A stretch of DNA of 64,000 nt from Filosporella fistucella (GCA_030077755.1 JAQJZZ010000010.1:310001-374000); one strand, 5' to 3'; counted from the stretch's first letter, positions 23,005 to 35,156 are shown. Notes: generated from the letters alone by a model not told the origin. A program made the numbers and translations.

Positions 23005-24861
23005 ATGTCTTTGGCACAGCATGTTTCATCCATTGAAGGAGTAGACCGCAACCTCCTAGAACCATCCATTGTTGACGAAGATGAACATGTTATCAGACGA
23101 GTTCTGAGCTATGATGTGTTTCCTCCAGAACACGTTGAAGACCAAGCCGATCATATTCCGGCTTATAAGATATCGACATCGCGAAGAGCAGGTCAGTGAT
23201 ACTGTGTCCAGCATTGCTCCGGCTACTTATCCCTTTCAGCTCAAGTTGCTATAACCGTTCTTGTCTGCTGGCTTGCATCAGGAATTGTTTTTGGTTTTGC
23301 GGCTCTCAAGCCTGTGCTTATCTCCGAAGGTGTGTATCGGGAGCTATGTACATCGGATGAATTACAGCAGGATGTCGAGCTTTGCGTTGAACAAGACATT
23401 AGGTAATTCCAACTCCCCCTATGTTCTTCACTACAGCTGACTTCTTCAAGGCTTAACTTCTTTTTCACTTTGGCCTCGATCACCGCCAATGTCTCCGCAC
23501 TACCCGTCGGGGCTATTCTAGATCGATATGGACCACGTGTCTGCGGAATCCTTGCGAGCATTTTCCTTGCCATTGGCAGCGTCCTAATGTCCTATGCTTT
23601 TGCAATTCCTGAATTTGATGGTTACTTGGTAGCCAACTTCTTTCTTGCATTAGGCGGTACCTTCATATTTGTTCCATCTTTTCAGATGGCCAATGCGTTT
23701 CCGAAATTCTCTGGTACGATCGTTGCTCTCATCACTGGATCGTTTGATGCTTCAGCTGCCGTTTTTCTCTTTTATCGGTTGGCATATACGGCCACCGATC
23801 ATGCTTTCACACCGGACCGATTCTTCCTCTTCTATACTGCCGTTCCTATTTTAATCTTTCTATCGCAAGTTCTCGTCATGCCATCCCAATCCTATGATAC
23901 AGTTCCACAACTTGAAGAGAAGATTGAAAGAGCTTATGATGCTACCAGAGATGTTCATACATCTGATGAGGAGATTACCAGCGATGAAGAAATCGATCGA
24001 GTCAGGAATGAGAGGTTAAACCGTCGCAAGTCGAAGATTCGCAAGCTGAATAACCTTCTTGGTGACGAGGATGAGCGGCAAGATCGTATTGATCGTGAGC
24101 AGGAACGCTTGAGTAAAAGTGCTGTATGGGGTGTTCTTCATGGATTACCAGCACATCAACAGATGCTTACTCCATGGTTCATTCTCATTACTTTGCTTAC
24201 GGTTCTTCAAATGCTCCGTATGAATTACTTCATAGCCACGATCCGATCCCAGTATGAGTACATGCTTGACTCGGAGGCTCTGGCTGCAACTATCAATCAA
24301 ATGTTTGATGTCGCTCTTCCTGTTGGTGGAGTCGTATGCACGCCTTTCATTGGACTGTTCTTAGATAACCTCAGCGTGCCTATGGCATTGGCTGTGATTG
24401 TAAGTCTCAGTACAGCGATCGGTGTTTTGAACTCCCTTCCATTCCTTTGGGCTGCATACGGAACAGTGATCCTTTTTGTGATCCTGCGTCCGCTGTACTA
24501 CTCTGCCATGTCGTAAGTCTTCACTCACCATTCTCATTCTCTTGCTAACTGAGTGATCAGCGACTACGCAGCGAAAGTGTTCGGCTTCAAAACTTTTGGC
24601 CAGGTCTACGGCGCTATCATCTGCTTTTCAGGCATGGTTAACTTATCGCAATACGGTATCGATGCTTTGACTCTCGAGAAATTCCATGGTAATCCGATAC
24701 CAGTGAATGTCTTTCTCGCAGTAGTTGGCTTCTTGGTCGGTGTAATATTGGTTGTTTTCGTGTGGTACAAAGGCAAAGTCGTCGGAGAGGAGAAGCGATG
24801 GGGGTATGGTGATCCTGAACGCCAGCCTCTACTTACAGTGCCAGAGGAGCGAGAGTTTTAA
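23005..24861 (+). CDS. MFS transporter, FMP42-like
   Basis: Four exons: 23005-23191, 23240-23402, 23451-24512 and 24561-24861 (570 aa). Introns are 48 nt each; donors are GTCAGT, GTAATT and GTAAGT. An N-terminal cytosolic region of about 62 residues precedes six helices. A long charged loop rich in Asp, Glu and Arg (about residues 270-330) follows, then six more helices, and the tail ends Pro-Glu-Glu-Arg-Glu-Phe. The motif Asp-Arg-Tyr-Gly-Pro-Arg after helix 2 is the MFS loop signature. The layout matches the FMP42/SLC43-like MFS group; yeast FMP42 is of unknown substrate. The true ATG is at 23005; the GTG three bases earlier is not a start. Confidence 0.85.
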
Positions 24862-26394
24862 GTCTGTAGTTAAATCGAATTTATGGTTGGCTCAAAGCGT
24901 CCTTTTAGTTGCAAGTTACTGGTGAATAGTAACTCACAGCTGTATTAAATTGAGACAGCTCCACACTCACCGAACCATACGAGCTATAAAAAACAAAGTG
25001 TGCAATTACATAGTTTAATTCATTATCTCTTTAGAGAATGGCTATGGGTCTTATGTATAGATCCCCGATACTGTCGCAGGTTTCACTTATTTAGCTAATA
25101 TATACAAATCTGGATGAAATATTCTCGTTTCTTATATCATGTAAAAGCCGAGTTCTGATTCGGGGTCCATCCAAACAATCCAACATTTTTCCTGAAATTC
25201 GCGACAGTTGCAAATGTTGACGGCAGTGAAAACACCCACCACATCCCACCTCGACGACGACAGTTGACACAGTTGACAACAGTCCCAAACTATGCATGGA
25301 TTCAACCAATCCCTCAGCCAACCTTCAACCTAAACCCGTTCAGCATGTCGAGTTCCAACAACAATGACTTCCAGTGACGAGGAACTGCAATGTGATAGCT
25401 TTTAGACTACATCTTCGCAAGATATCTCTCCTGCGCCTGTGTTCTGTTGACGGCGATGTTGCGTCTCGTGGCAATGTATTGCCTGGAATACATCTTATAT
25501 AGCCACATCCTTGGCTAGCTAGGAAAGCGAGATCTAAACCTGAATTTCTGGAAGGAATAAATGAATTAGACGTATGATTTGGGTTTGGAATTGATATCGT
25601 GTTCGAATTCGCATTCAATAGTTGGTGTGATAGGTAGTAATAGACTGGATGAAAATGGAAGGATTGAGGGGCCGTGAGAAGGGTAAAAAAAGCTTCCTCC
25701 TGACAAGATTTTCTGTTTATCAAATCACCAGGTGTCAAGAACCAGCCTTGTTAGGGATGACCATGCTCGTGTGTCCGAGGAAGATATTGTAGCTAATTCT
25801 AGGGTAGGAGACGAGTTCTAAGGGGAATTTGAGCAGAAAAATATCCGCCAAGGCTTTCTTAATTTCCATTATTGACTTTTAATTAGTTGTAAATCTCATT
25901 AGAGTTACTTTCGTCTGAACTCTCTTTAACGCCTGATAATTTTAAATATTGACATTTCAAGAACTTGTCAACAGTTCCAAATATCGACGAAAGTCATTCA
26001 TCCAAGTCGCTGTCGTCCTTCCTCCCTCTTCATTTATTACATTATTTCCAAACTTGTCTCGGGTTCAAAATCGCCGCATCATTCAAAGCCCAAGGTTTAT
26101 CCTCGGCTTGCATCTAGTTTAGGAACAAAGCTAAAGGGTAATACTCGACAAGTATCAAGAGTATTCCCTCGAGGAACTTCTTCCTCAACACTAATGTCTC
26201 GTAGTTTATTCTTATCTATCGGATTAAATTGAACTACAAGCCCACGGTCAATATCTCTACCTACGTATTCATAATTAGGTGATAAGTAAAAATAGTTCAA
26301 GCACGGTAAGTTCGAATTATTCCTGTGCGTAGGATTCATATCGGCGTGTTTCCTAGACCATGTAAGAAATAGGCAAAAATGAAGGAGAAAATTG

Positions 26395-26446
26395 AACCAC
26401 TTTAAACTCAAGCTCGCAATCCGAAATCCGAAATTTTCTTACCTGT
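26395..26446. repeat. Left arm of a 52-bp inverted-repeat pair
   Basis: The 21 bp from 26395 (AACCACTTTAAACTCAAGCTC) and the 11 bp TTCTTACCTGT at 26436-26446, 20 bp apart, recur inverted at 28538-28589 with the same 20-bp spacing. The pair encloses about 2.1 kb that contains the broken oxidoreductase gene. Confidence 0.6.
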
Positions 26447-26448
26447 TA

Positions 26449-26628
26449 GACTTTGCAGTCTTTTCATCCTTCATGTCTCTCTATTTATGTTCAGCTTTCG
26501 CTGCGAATCTTCCGCCATTTCCTTAGAGTTCTTCTCGGAACCGGTGACTTTGCAGTCATTTCTTCTCAACATTTGTTCAGCTTTCGTGAATCTACCGCCT
26601 TTTTCTTAGAGTTCCTTGCGGAACCGGT
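26449..26628. repeat. Diverged tandem duplication, units of 97 and 83 bp
   Basis: Unit 1 (26449-26545) and unit 2 (26546-26628) both open with GACTTTGCAGTC. Both carry TGTTCAGCTTTCG, an ACCGCC/TCCGCC block and TTCCTTAGAGTTC-like sequence, and both end GGAACCGGT. The duplication is direct and head to tail, with small deletions in unit 2. Confidence 0.75.
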
Positions 26629-27157
26629 ATTGTATTACTTGTTAGTATGTCAAATGAGTGTTTCGAGTAAAAAAGAGGATTCAGAGCTTAAGGCAAAGTT
26701 GTTTGTTGTTTTTAAATAGTTTTTTTAAATATTATATTTAAAGTCGCAAAATAAATATCTAGGAGGAGGAATGCAGTTGTATAAAGATACTTATTATATT
26801 CTTGTATTATATTCCACATCCTTGATTTCTCCGAAATATGGTTGTATAATAACCAATTAAATAAAGATCGAGCCTGGTCGGTTAGGAGCTACTGTCAACA
26901 GAGCGGAAGCGGCATCCGATAACGTAGAGAGGAGATGTAGGGATAATCACGATACCTTAGAAGTGCAGCATCCGAAATACCTGATCGACGAGAATTCGCA
27001 AGATTTAATCCGGATCTAACATAAACCCTCGATTTCTAATCCCTATTTAATGAATAACTTCAATACCCCATCTACTCAAGCCAATTAATTTATCACCTAA
27101 TCAATCAACCATTCCAACCATAACGACCTTCACCTTACCACCCCCCCACAACCAATA

Positions 27158-28126
27158 ATGCACACAATGAAAGCAGCAGTCCTCCACCACCCAGGCCCGC
27201 CCTCAAATCTCACCCTCTCATCCATTCCAATCCCCATCCCAAAAACAGGAGAAGTCCTCATCCGTATCAAGGCATTTGGCCTCAACCGCTCCGAGCTCTT
27301 CACCCGACAAGGCCATTCCCCCGTTTCCTTCCCACGTGTCCTGGGAATAGAAGCCACTGGTCTGGTCTCTTCGTGTCCAGGCCAAGAGTTAAAAGAGGGA
27401 GAGATAGTGATGACATGTATGGGCGGGCTCTGACGAGCGAGAGATGGGGGATATGCTGAGTATTGCTGCGTGGATGTGAAGAATGCACGTGTGCTAGATA
27501 AGAGGTTTGAGGGGATTGGATGGGAGGTACTAGGTGCGTTGCCGGAATGTGCGCAGACTGCCTGGGGGGCACTTAATAAGAGTTTGAGGGTGAAGAAAGG
27601 AGAGGAGCTGTTGATTAGAGGGGGGACGACGAGTGTTGGGTTATTGGCGGCAGGGATAGCTAGGAATATGGGGGTTAGGGTTACGAGTACGACGAGGCAG
27701 AGAAGGAGTGAAGAGTGGTTGAGGGAGAGATGTGATGAGGTGCTTTTAGATGATGGGAATTTAGCTGGGAAAATCAAAGAGGGATTTGATAAGGTTCTGG
27801 AATTGGTGGGGACGAGTACACTTCGAGATTCTTTGAAGTGTACAAGGGAGGGAGGCGTGGTTTGTATGGCTGGAATGGTAGGCGATGAATGGGAGATTAA
27901 GGAATTTGCACCTATGGATTGGATCAGGACTGCGGTGTATCTTACTACTTATTCTGGGGGAGTGGAAGAGTTTAGGGAGACACCATTAGAGAATCTAGCG
28001 GCGATGATTAGGGATGGAAAACTAGAATTGAAGATTGGAAAGGCTTTCAAGTTGGATGAAATTGTGGAAGCGCATGCTTGTATGGAGGAGAATAGAGCTG
28101 GTGGGAAGATCGTAGTATTGACCTGA
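27158..28126 (+). pseudogene. Quinone-oxidoreductase-like gene with one in-frame TGA
   Basis: One frame runs from ATG 27158 to TGA 28126 (322 codons) and is interrupted only by TGA at 27431-27433. The N-terminal part (91 residues) has the GroES-like start Met-Lys-Ala-Ala-Val and the Gly-Leu-Asn-Arg-Ser-Glu motif. The part after the stop resumes with Asp-Gly-Gly-Tyr-Ala-Glu-Tyr and has the NADPH-binding Gly-Gly-Thr-Thr-Ser-Val-Gly followed by the rest of a medium-chain dehydrogenase/reductase domain. No zinc ligands are seen, as in quinone oxidoreductases. The frame is otherwise intact, so inactivation is recent, or the stop is read through or is a sequence error. An intron removing the TGA is unlikely because both sides fit the family without a gap. 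Confidence 0.8.
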
Positions 28127-28537
28127 TTATACAGGTTTGATAAAGTGATATGAGTTGAATTGAAAGCCTGTGGTTGGACCTTTGTATTCCTCTCAACTTG
28201 GGAAATTATATTTGCATATCTTCGCAAATTGAAAGAGGCAATATCAAATTACAAAAGTGGTGTCAAATCGAGAATGTAGCATCCAACCCAAAAGAACCTA
28301 TCAAATCCCAACAAACCACTTTATCTCAAGCTCTTAATTCCCTTCTTTACCTCTAACACCAATCTAATAAACTAACAATACTATAGGACAATGATGCGGT
28401 GTTCGTATCTATAACACTAACATCCAGGTTTCAGATTATTTGGTTCTTCGGAACTCTCAGGATCAACTCCTGTACCTGATCAATCACAGGAAAATTGATC
28501 GTTAGGTTGCGATATGGCTACTTAGCCATTTCTAAAC

Positions 28538-28589
28538 ACAGGTAAGAACAGCTCTTGTCTCAACTTAAGAGCTTGAGTTTAAAGTGGTT
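28538..28589. repeat. Right arm of the 52-bp inverted-repeat pair
   Basis: ACAGGTAAGAA (28538-28548), 20 unrelated bases, then GAGCTTGAGTTTAAAGTGGTT (28569-28589). These are exact reverse complements of the two blocks at 26395-26446. Conserved blocks around a diverged spacer of constant length suggest an old duplication, not chance. Confidence 0.6.
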
Positions 28590-29541
28590 GCAAATTTTTC
28601 TTTGGCCCTATTTTTAATTTCAATATTAGAAAATAAGGTGCGAGGAGAATTCTCGTCGAGAACGAGTTGGAAGCTTTTGGATAGATGAATAAAACTCGGA
28701 GAAAACACCATATCAGCTCCCTTTATTCCTTCCCTCTCCGAAGCCTACTAGTTCCCCAAGCCATATCTAGAGCCATTTGAGAAGATATACCCCTCTTCAA
28801 CTTGACCTACTTTGTACAACTCCTTATCCAATGCTACCTCAATGAAAATTCCGAATGCAAGCACAGAAACATCTGGTGCAGCACCTTCGTAACTTTACAC
28901 CGGAGCAGAGAGCAAGAGTATAGATATACCTGAAGGAAAAGAGTTGGCAAGTGATAACTGCCGTTGGGAGCGGTGAACACTGCTCTATTCACGGGCATGG
29001 GAACAAAATGGAAATGGGAAGATGGAGAAACGTAGTAATAGTAAGCTAGTTGATATGAAGCAAAAGGAGAAACAAAATAGCGAGAAGCTTCGCGTGCACT
29101 TGCAAGTCCGTAAGCGGCGGTCACCTCCGTGGCTGTCGAACTATAATCAAATATACCAGCATTATGGCTGCCAACAGGGCCCTTTAGACCTTCCGTCTCG
29201 AATCTCGAAATGCGACAATTCTTATCCAGCAATTGACCCCATTCTTGTAGCATTCCATATGCAGATCGTCGCTTTTGGATGGCATCAACGAGACCATCCC
29301 ACTTTCAAGGCCTGGCTCCCGCATCTACCATTCCCAGGCAGAGATCCTGGCCTCTACGCTCAGATCTGCAAAGTATGGGGTATGGGTTTAGATGACTCCG
29401 TACCACCATATTTGCATTCCATGCAGCATGTCTCGCAGCCTGTGCCCACAAAATGAAGCTTATTTCACTGCTTCAAGACAGCACTTGCTTTTCTGATAAA
29501 GCAGAGCGCTCTTCCTTTCTAGAGTGCAGACATAGGATAAG

Positions 29542-29880
29542 TGGAGGCGACCAACATTAAAAGCCGTATCCGAGTTTGCTGGTCTCATAATCTGAACCAT
29601 CACTTCTCTTCATCCCGGCGGTGTCGTTCCAGGGTTGGAAGGACAGAAGCTGTCGATGCGATACTACATGAAGAGCTTCATGGAGAATGTAAGAGACCTG
29701 GTCGTGATAGATTTGTGCTGGAAACTATGTATCCACACAGAATTTTATTGTCTGGGACGTCGTAGGAAAAGGAATGCCTGAAAGTGGTTCGTCACACATA
29801 TCGTAGAAATGGGTAACTGGAGATCGTTAGCTGGAAACCAATGAATTCCAGGACAAGTGAGCTTCTTTGTCATGAAGCAC
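29542..29880 (-). pseudogene. Possible zinc-metallopeptidase remnant (HExxH)
   Basis: One minus-strand frame from 29880 down to 29556 contains His-Glu-Ala-Leu-His at 29682-29668, preceded by a hydrophobic Ser-Tyr-Ile-Leu and, upstream, two Cys in a region like the front of secreted fungal peptidases. Downstream it reads Tyr-Glu-Thr-Ser-Lys-Leu-Gly-Tyr-Gly before a stop. Stops occur at 29829-29827 and 29727-29725, and coding-like sequence continues in other frames to about 29250. HExxH with a following Gly-Tyr-Gly recalls M35-like or related fungal families, but the match is weak. I regard it as a decayed gene at best. Confidence 0.3.
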
Positions 29881-32757
29881 TGAGCCAGAAAACCTATCAG
29901 AATTCTTAGGAAGAAGTCTCCCCGGTCAAAATTGGACTTCAGGCCAAATGAGATTCCTTGAGAAGCTACGAATATTTCCTCGCGAATTCGAAGGAAATAT
30001 ACTTGACAGGATGTGTTGGAGGAGACAAGTACAAATTGATACGCACCACCTGCATTGTACCTCTCTTTCTAAATTCGAAGTGTGTAAGTTAAAGTGCGGC
30101 TTTCAACCTCGTCAACAGTGAAAGAGAGAAATTCTTGGTAGTTAGAGCGCAGAATATTGCTCCTTCGTCTTTGCCGAGAATACAGTAATAGAGAGAACGA
30201 CTTCACACCATCAATCGGCAGACCACATCTTTGCAAATGTGAGAGGAGCGCGACTAGATCCCATGAATTCCGAGTAGGATCCCGTTTTGGCACCACTGGA
30301 ACCAACACACCACTCCCACCGAGACGAGTGAGGCTATTGAAATCCCTCGGGAAAAGGGAAAAGCAGGCTAACCAAACTAACACGATCACATCCTCACCTT
30401 CCTATTCAGAACAGTTCCACGCGGATGAAACAAAAGGCTGCAATTCGCTTGACCAATGCCAATGTTCTCGGGAAGTAGCAATAAGTACCCCAGATCATGC
30501 CATAGAATCGTAAAAGACATGATTGGATGGATGATTGTATTTGGGTGGCTCCCGATTACTGTTGCATTCCTCCTTGCAAAAGTATGGCTGCAGCAGAAAC
30601 TCTTACGGAACTTCCGGGATAATTGAAAAGGATTTGTAGGGTGATTTGAGCAGTTGAGTTCAGACTTGCATTTCCCGCTACAATTCAGCTTCACAATAAT
30701 GAGTGAATTTTGACAGAGGCACCAGAGATAAGAAGCCCCATAAAGGTCCAGTCTCAGCCTTCCGGAAGGTCTTGGCAGTGAAAAGTTTGTCCACACTTTG
30801 TTTCAGCGAGGATCGCTCCTTGATAAAAATGCACGATTTGCATCAAAATCTTCACATAGGAAAGATAGCAAAACAAAACATCGCAGCTTCGTACCTTGTC
30901 TCGGAAACGGGAGGGAAACCCGAATGCTCCATTGCTGAGCGGTTTGTATCGGAGGCGATTCGCATCGGGCGCATTATTCTGATGAGTCCAGAGCTGCGGC
31001 AGGGTTGACGGAAAGACTCCTGGATGAGGAAATATTCTGGAAAAGCGCTCAATGTTCTCTGCAGCATGACTGCAGGCTGGTGTCCAGGGGCGTGATGACA
31101 GGCCTGCGGTTGGCTGTGAGAGTTGGGCAAAGCGGGAGGAAATGGCTGCAACACGCCACCAAGATTTCGTGGCACACACAGAAAGGTCTTGGTTTCTTGG
31201 GCACGAAGCTTGAACCGAGAAATCGCTGGCGGCATTGTAATCAAGCTCCCTTGGTGTCTTGTCCCTTTCTTGGTTGGTACACCACCACTAAAACATCAAC
31301 TGGTAATTGACTTGTACCGCTGTCACTGACTTTGCGCATACTGTGCAACTGGGAATACTCCAATTCCCACGAGTCAAGGCCAAGACCAAAATACAAAATT
31401 GGCTGTTGGTCGCAATTTCAATCGTTCGACGCTGTCGGCGCTGGGGGCTCGAGAATTCGTGGATGACAATAATGTTGTACACACTAGTTCAACGGCAAGA
31501 CTGCGTATCTCTAGACTCCCTGGTCAGGACATTGTTGCAGGGTTCTCCAGCGTACATGTTGCTCTTAGTCCGTTCTATATTCCCCCTTTGCACTCCACTG
31601 TACACGCTATCGTTGCGCTTTGGCAGTATCTCACAAATCAGAAATTGTCAGAATCCACCGACCCAACGTGAGCCCTGTGAGGTTAATGAAAAGTACGAAA
31701 GCATGGCCGAAAGCATCATCGAGGCCGGCCCGACTAGCAATCGCCCCCGCTCCTAAAACCCTACTAGCTTCCCTTCTAGAACACTTCCCCATTCGAATGG
31801 AAACCTCGACCAAACCAAAACTCGAATGCTTATCGTGCCAGTAATCATTCTTTCGGTCGTGCCACTCAATTTTCATTATACCGACGAAAAGCCTTTCCAG
31901 ATGAATGGTCCCAGATCCACGGAACGTTATCACAAAGTGGTAAGATCTGAATCAGCGCCTCCAAACGCCCAAAACGCCTCTCCCTTCACAGTGCATGATT
32001 TGTGTGGAAAAACTTGATTTTCCCGGTTATATTCGGTTGTGGTGTTGTCACGACTTTTGAAAAATGGCTGGAGAACGTCGTTTTTGCTGAGAGTTTTCAA
32101 GCGTTACTTCCCCAGCTTTCATCCTTCTGTCTTGCAATTTGTTCGCTTCCTCTTGCCCTTGGACACTTGACAGGTAGGTCACGATTCGTTCGCTTCACCT
32201 AATTTCAAATCCCCTCCTCAACACCCCTCGATGCCCACCAAGGGAATTACCCTTTGATTCGCCCCCTCGGACTATCATGACGAGCGGGCGCTATTGTTAT
32301 CTATGGATCACCAACATGAGACTACCGGCTGCCCGCAGACATCCTGCATAGACGGGGATTGGTTGCTCCAAGTCCCAAGGAAGCTTAGAGATGCTTGCTG
32401 CCCGTGACAGATGCTTGCACATCTTAGGAAGGTTTATTAGTGTAGAGTTTGGGTCGGGCATGCCGTGCAACGACTCAAAGCCTGTCCAGAGCAGGGACCA
32501 GTAATTTGATTCAACCGTATCTGACATGCACCCTTGAGGCCAAGATAGACATCCTAGACCTCACTAGATGCTTATGAGGAGGTGGGATAGAAGCTCCTGC
32601 TTGCTTGGAACGTGAGTACTTAACCTGTCCTATCTCCTGCCAAAGTTCAGAAGGTCAGTCTCGTGTTACTCCAACAACTCACTACCCCTCTCACCTCCCG
32701 AGTGTAGAGTCGATCCTTTTTATACCCCATCATCCTCATCACAATACATCTGTCAAA

Positions 32758-34478
32758 ATGGGTCTCGACAACGAAAAGGACAAGTATGGTTCCGACATCG
32801 AGGCTGGCTCTCCAGCAGTCGCCTCCCTCACTACCGATGTCGAAGAAGGCCAGCAAGGCTTGAAGAGAAATCTTAAGGGTAGACATATGCAGATGATTGC
32901 CATCGGTGGCTCTATTGGTGCTGGTCTTTTCGTCGGTTCTGGTAGTGCTTTGCACTCTGGTGGACCTGGTTCTCTAGTCATCGACTTCATCATTATCGGT
33001 ATGATGTTGTTGTTCACTGTCAATGCTCTTGGAGAACTTGCAGGTAAGACCCCTTCTCGAAATCCACTGCGGTATCAAGCTCACATCCTCAAGCTCTGTA
33101 CCCTGTCGCCGGTTCCTTCTATAATTATTCGATCCGATTTATCGACCCAGCATGGGGCTTTGCAATGGGCTGGAACTATGCAATGAACTGGCTGATTGTT
33201 TTGCCTTTCGAATTGACCACTGCTGGTATCACCATTGCCTTCTGGACTGACCCCGACAATACGGGAACTCCCTCTATTAACGTTGGTGTCTGGATCACCA
33301 TCTTCTTGGTTTTGGTCTGCGCCATCAACTTCTTTGGTGTTAAGGGATACGGAGAGGTTGAGTTCATTCTCGGCGTAATCAAGGTTGTCGCTGTCATCGG
33401 ATTCATCATTCTTGGTGTCATCATCGACTGTGGTGGTGTTCCAACTGATACCAGAGGTTATATTGGAGCTCACTACTGGCATGAACCAGGTGCTTTCCGT
33501 AACGGCTTCAAGGGCTTCTGCTCCGTCTTCGTCACCGCTTCATTCGCATTTGGTGGAACCGAATTGGTTGGTCTCGCCGCTGCTGAAGCCGCGAACCCAA
33601 GAAAGACCATCCCAAAGGCTACCAAGCAGGTGTTCTGGCGTATCTCTCTATTCTACGTCATTTCTCTGTTCATCCTCGGCCTCATCGTGCCATCTGATGA
33701 TGAGTCTCTTTCCAACGCATCCGGTGGTGCCACTCGCTACTCTCCATTCGTCTTGTCATTCAGACTCGCAGGTATCAAGGCTCTCCCATCCATCTTCAAC
33801 GCAGTCATCACCATCTCTGTCATCTCGGTTGCCAATTCTTGTACATTCGCATCCACCCGTACTATTCAAGCTCTCTGCGCCAGAGGTATGGGACCAGCCA
33901 TTGGAGCTAAGGTCGATAAGAAAGGTCGTCCTTGGGTTGTCCTGATTGTCGTCTTACTTTTCGGCTGCCTTGCCTATATCAACGAGGCTAAGGACGGAAG
34001 CACCGTTTTCACCTGGTTGTTGTCTCTCTCTGGTCTTTCCAACTTCTTCACTTGGGGATCAATCTGCTTTGCTCACATCAGATTCCGTTCCGCTTGGAAA
34101 GCTGCTGGCCGCACCACCGACGATCTTCCATTCGCTGCTATGTTCGGAACGATTGGCTCTTGGATCGGTTTGTCGCTCAATATTTTGTGCCTCATCGCTC
34201 AATTTTACGTCGCTCTTTTCCCCATTGGTGGAAAGCCAGACGCGCAAGCCTTCTTCGAGTCATATCTTGCCGCTCCAATCGTTATCCTATTCTTCGTTGG
34301 ATACAAGCTTTACTACAAAGAGTGGACTCTTGGTGTCAACAAGCAGAATCTCGTCGACACTATTGATGATGGTCGTCGTGAACTTGACATTACTGCTTTC
34401 AGAGCTGAGTTGGATGCCGAGCGTGCTGAGAAGGCTTCTTGGCCATTGTGGAAGAGATCGATGGACTTCTGGTTCTAG
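32758..34478 (+). CDS. Amino-acid permease (APC superfamily, fungal AAT/YAT type)
   Basis: Two exons, 32758-33043 and 33094-34478, with a 50-nt GTAAGA...CTCAAG intron (phase 1), giving 556 aa. The protein has a hydrophilic N terminus of about 45 residues and then twelve hydrophobic helices. The signature Gly-Gly-Ser-Ile-Gly-Ala-Gly-Leu-Phe opens helix 1. The conserved segment with Pro-Val-Ala-Gly-Ser-Phe-Tyr and Trp-Gly-Phe-Ala-Met-Gly-Trp-Asn-Tyr spans the spliced junction region and confirms the splice. The C terminus is charged and ends Phe-Trp-Phe. Such permeases are proton-coupled plasma-membrane uptake systems; the amino-acid range cannot be read from sequence. Good codon use and intact frame indicate a functional gene next to decayed neighbours. 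Confidence 0.9.
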
Positions 34479-35156
34479 ATATAGAATGTGTTAGTAATGT
34501 AAATAGACGCATTGGCAAGAAATAAGGAAGAGTTGCTTTGTACTCTGCAAAGACATAGAAGTATTAGACTTCAAAAATATACCCATATTCGAGAACCTCT
34601 CATTCCCATCTCAGTACTGTTTCATAAAGGATCTTTCGGGGGGAAGAACCATCTGCAAGGAAGAAAACGCAAGGGCATGACAATGTGTCATAGGCTATGA
34701 AAAGCTGACTGAGTGGAGAACCGCCTTTCGGACGACAAGCATCCACGTGACTAACGCTTTCGAGTGAGACCACAAGTACCTTCTCGTAGGTCTATTGCAC
34801 CCTGCTTCGTTCCGTGATAGCTTTGATTCGAACACTAGATTGATAGTGACACTTCTACTACCGACTCCAGAGACATGAAAAGAAGAGTAATATGTTTACC
34901 ATCACATGACTGGGACCAAGTTTCGCTGCAAATAATGCCCTAGCTCGTTATGCATATCAGACGACTGACTTCAGATGGGTTCATCTTTCAACATCATTGA
35001 CACGGATCTTCAAAGTATCGGATATGCGACACAGTCGATGTGCTGCCGGACCGCGCTGAAAAGCGGTTGTTAATGCCATGGCCCACTGCAATGGCGTGTT
35101 CGTAGTTCGAAGCTTTTGGCAACGCGCATTCCCCTCTGCAATCGACAGAGGAGTAA
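34479..35156. other. Intergenic, 3' flank of the permease
   Basis: About 680 bp with short open frames only. No repeat or RNA gene is seen before the host open frame at 35157 and the transposon. Confidence 0.45.

Larger units (their letters stand above)
24862..27157. other. Intergenic, 2.3 kb, AT-rich, with a tandem duplication
   Basis: No gene is supported. Open frames at 25340-25738 and 26097-26411 (minus) lack coding character. The stretch 25850-27060 is markedly AT-rich. A tandem duplication (26449-26628) and one arm of a distant inverted repeat (26395-26446) lie here and are listed separately. Confidence 0.5.
28127..32757. other. Large gene-poor stretch with coding remnants
   Basis: About 4.6 kb without a gene I can support. 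Many overlapping open frames occur on both strands at 28.8-32.2 kb, but none reads like a whole protein. The minus strand at about 29540-29880 holds a possible metallopeptidase remnant, listed separately. The right arm of the inverted repeat is at 28538-28589. The last 150 bp are the permease promoter and leader. Confidence 0.45.

Noticed and set aside
28834..29253. 139-codon minus-strand frame
   Set aside because: It may continue the metallopeptidase-like remnant, but by itself it has no start context or recognisable domain; not called as a gene.
30754..31244. Overlapping minus-strand frames of 130-141 codons
   Set aside because: They overlap in different frames with Cys/Ser/Pro-rich, non-protein-like sequence and no splice logic.
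31307..31756. 149-codon plus-strand frame
   Set aside because: Overlaps other frames of similar length, has poor composition and no family resemblance.
34820..34850. GTTCGAATC B-box-like string on the minus strand
   Set aside because: The flanking bases do not form a T-stem and no A-box lies at the right distance.
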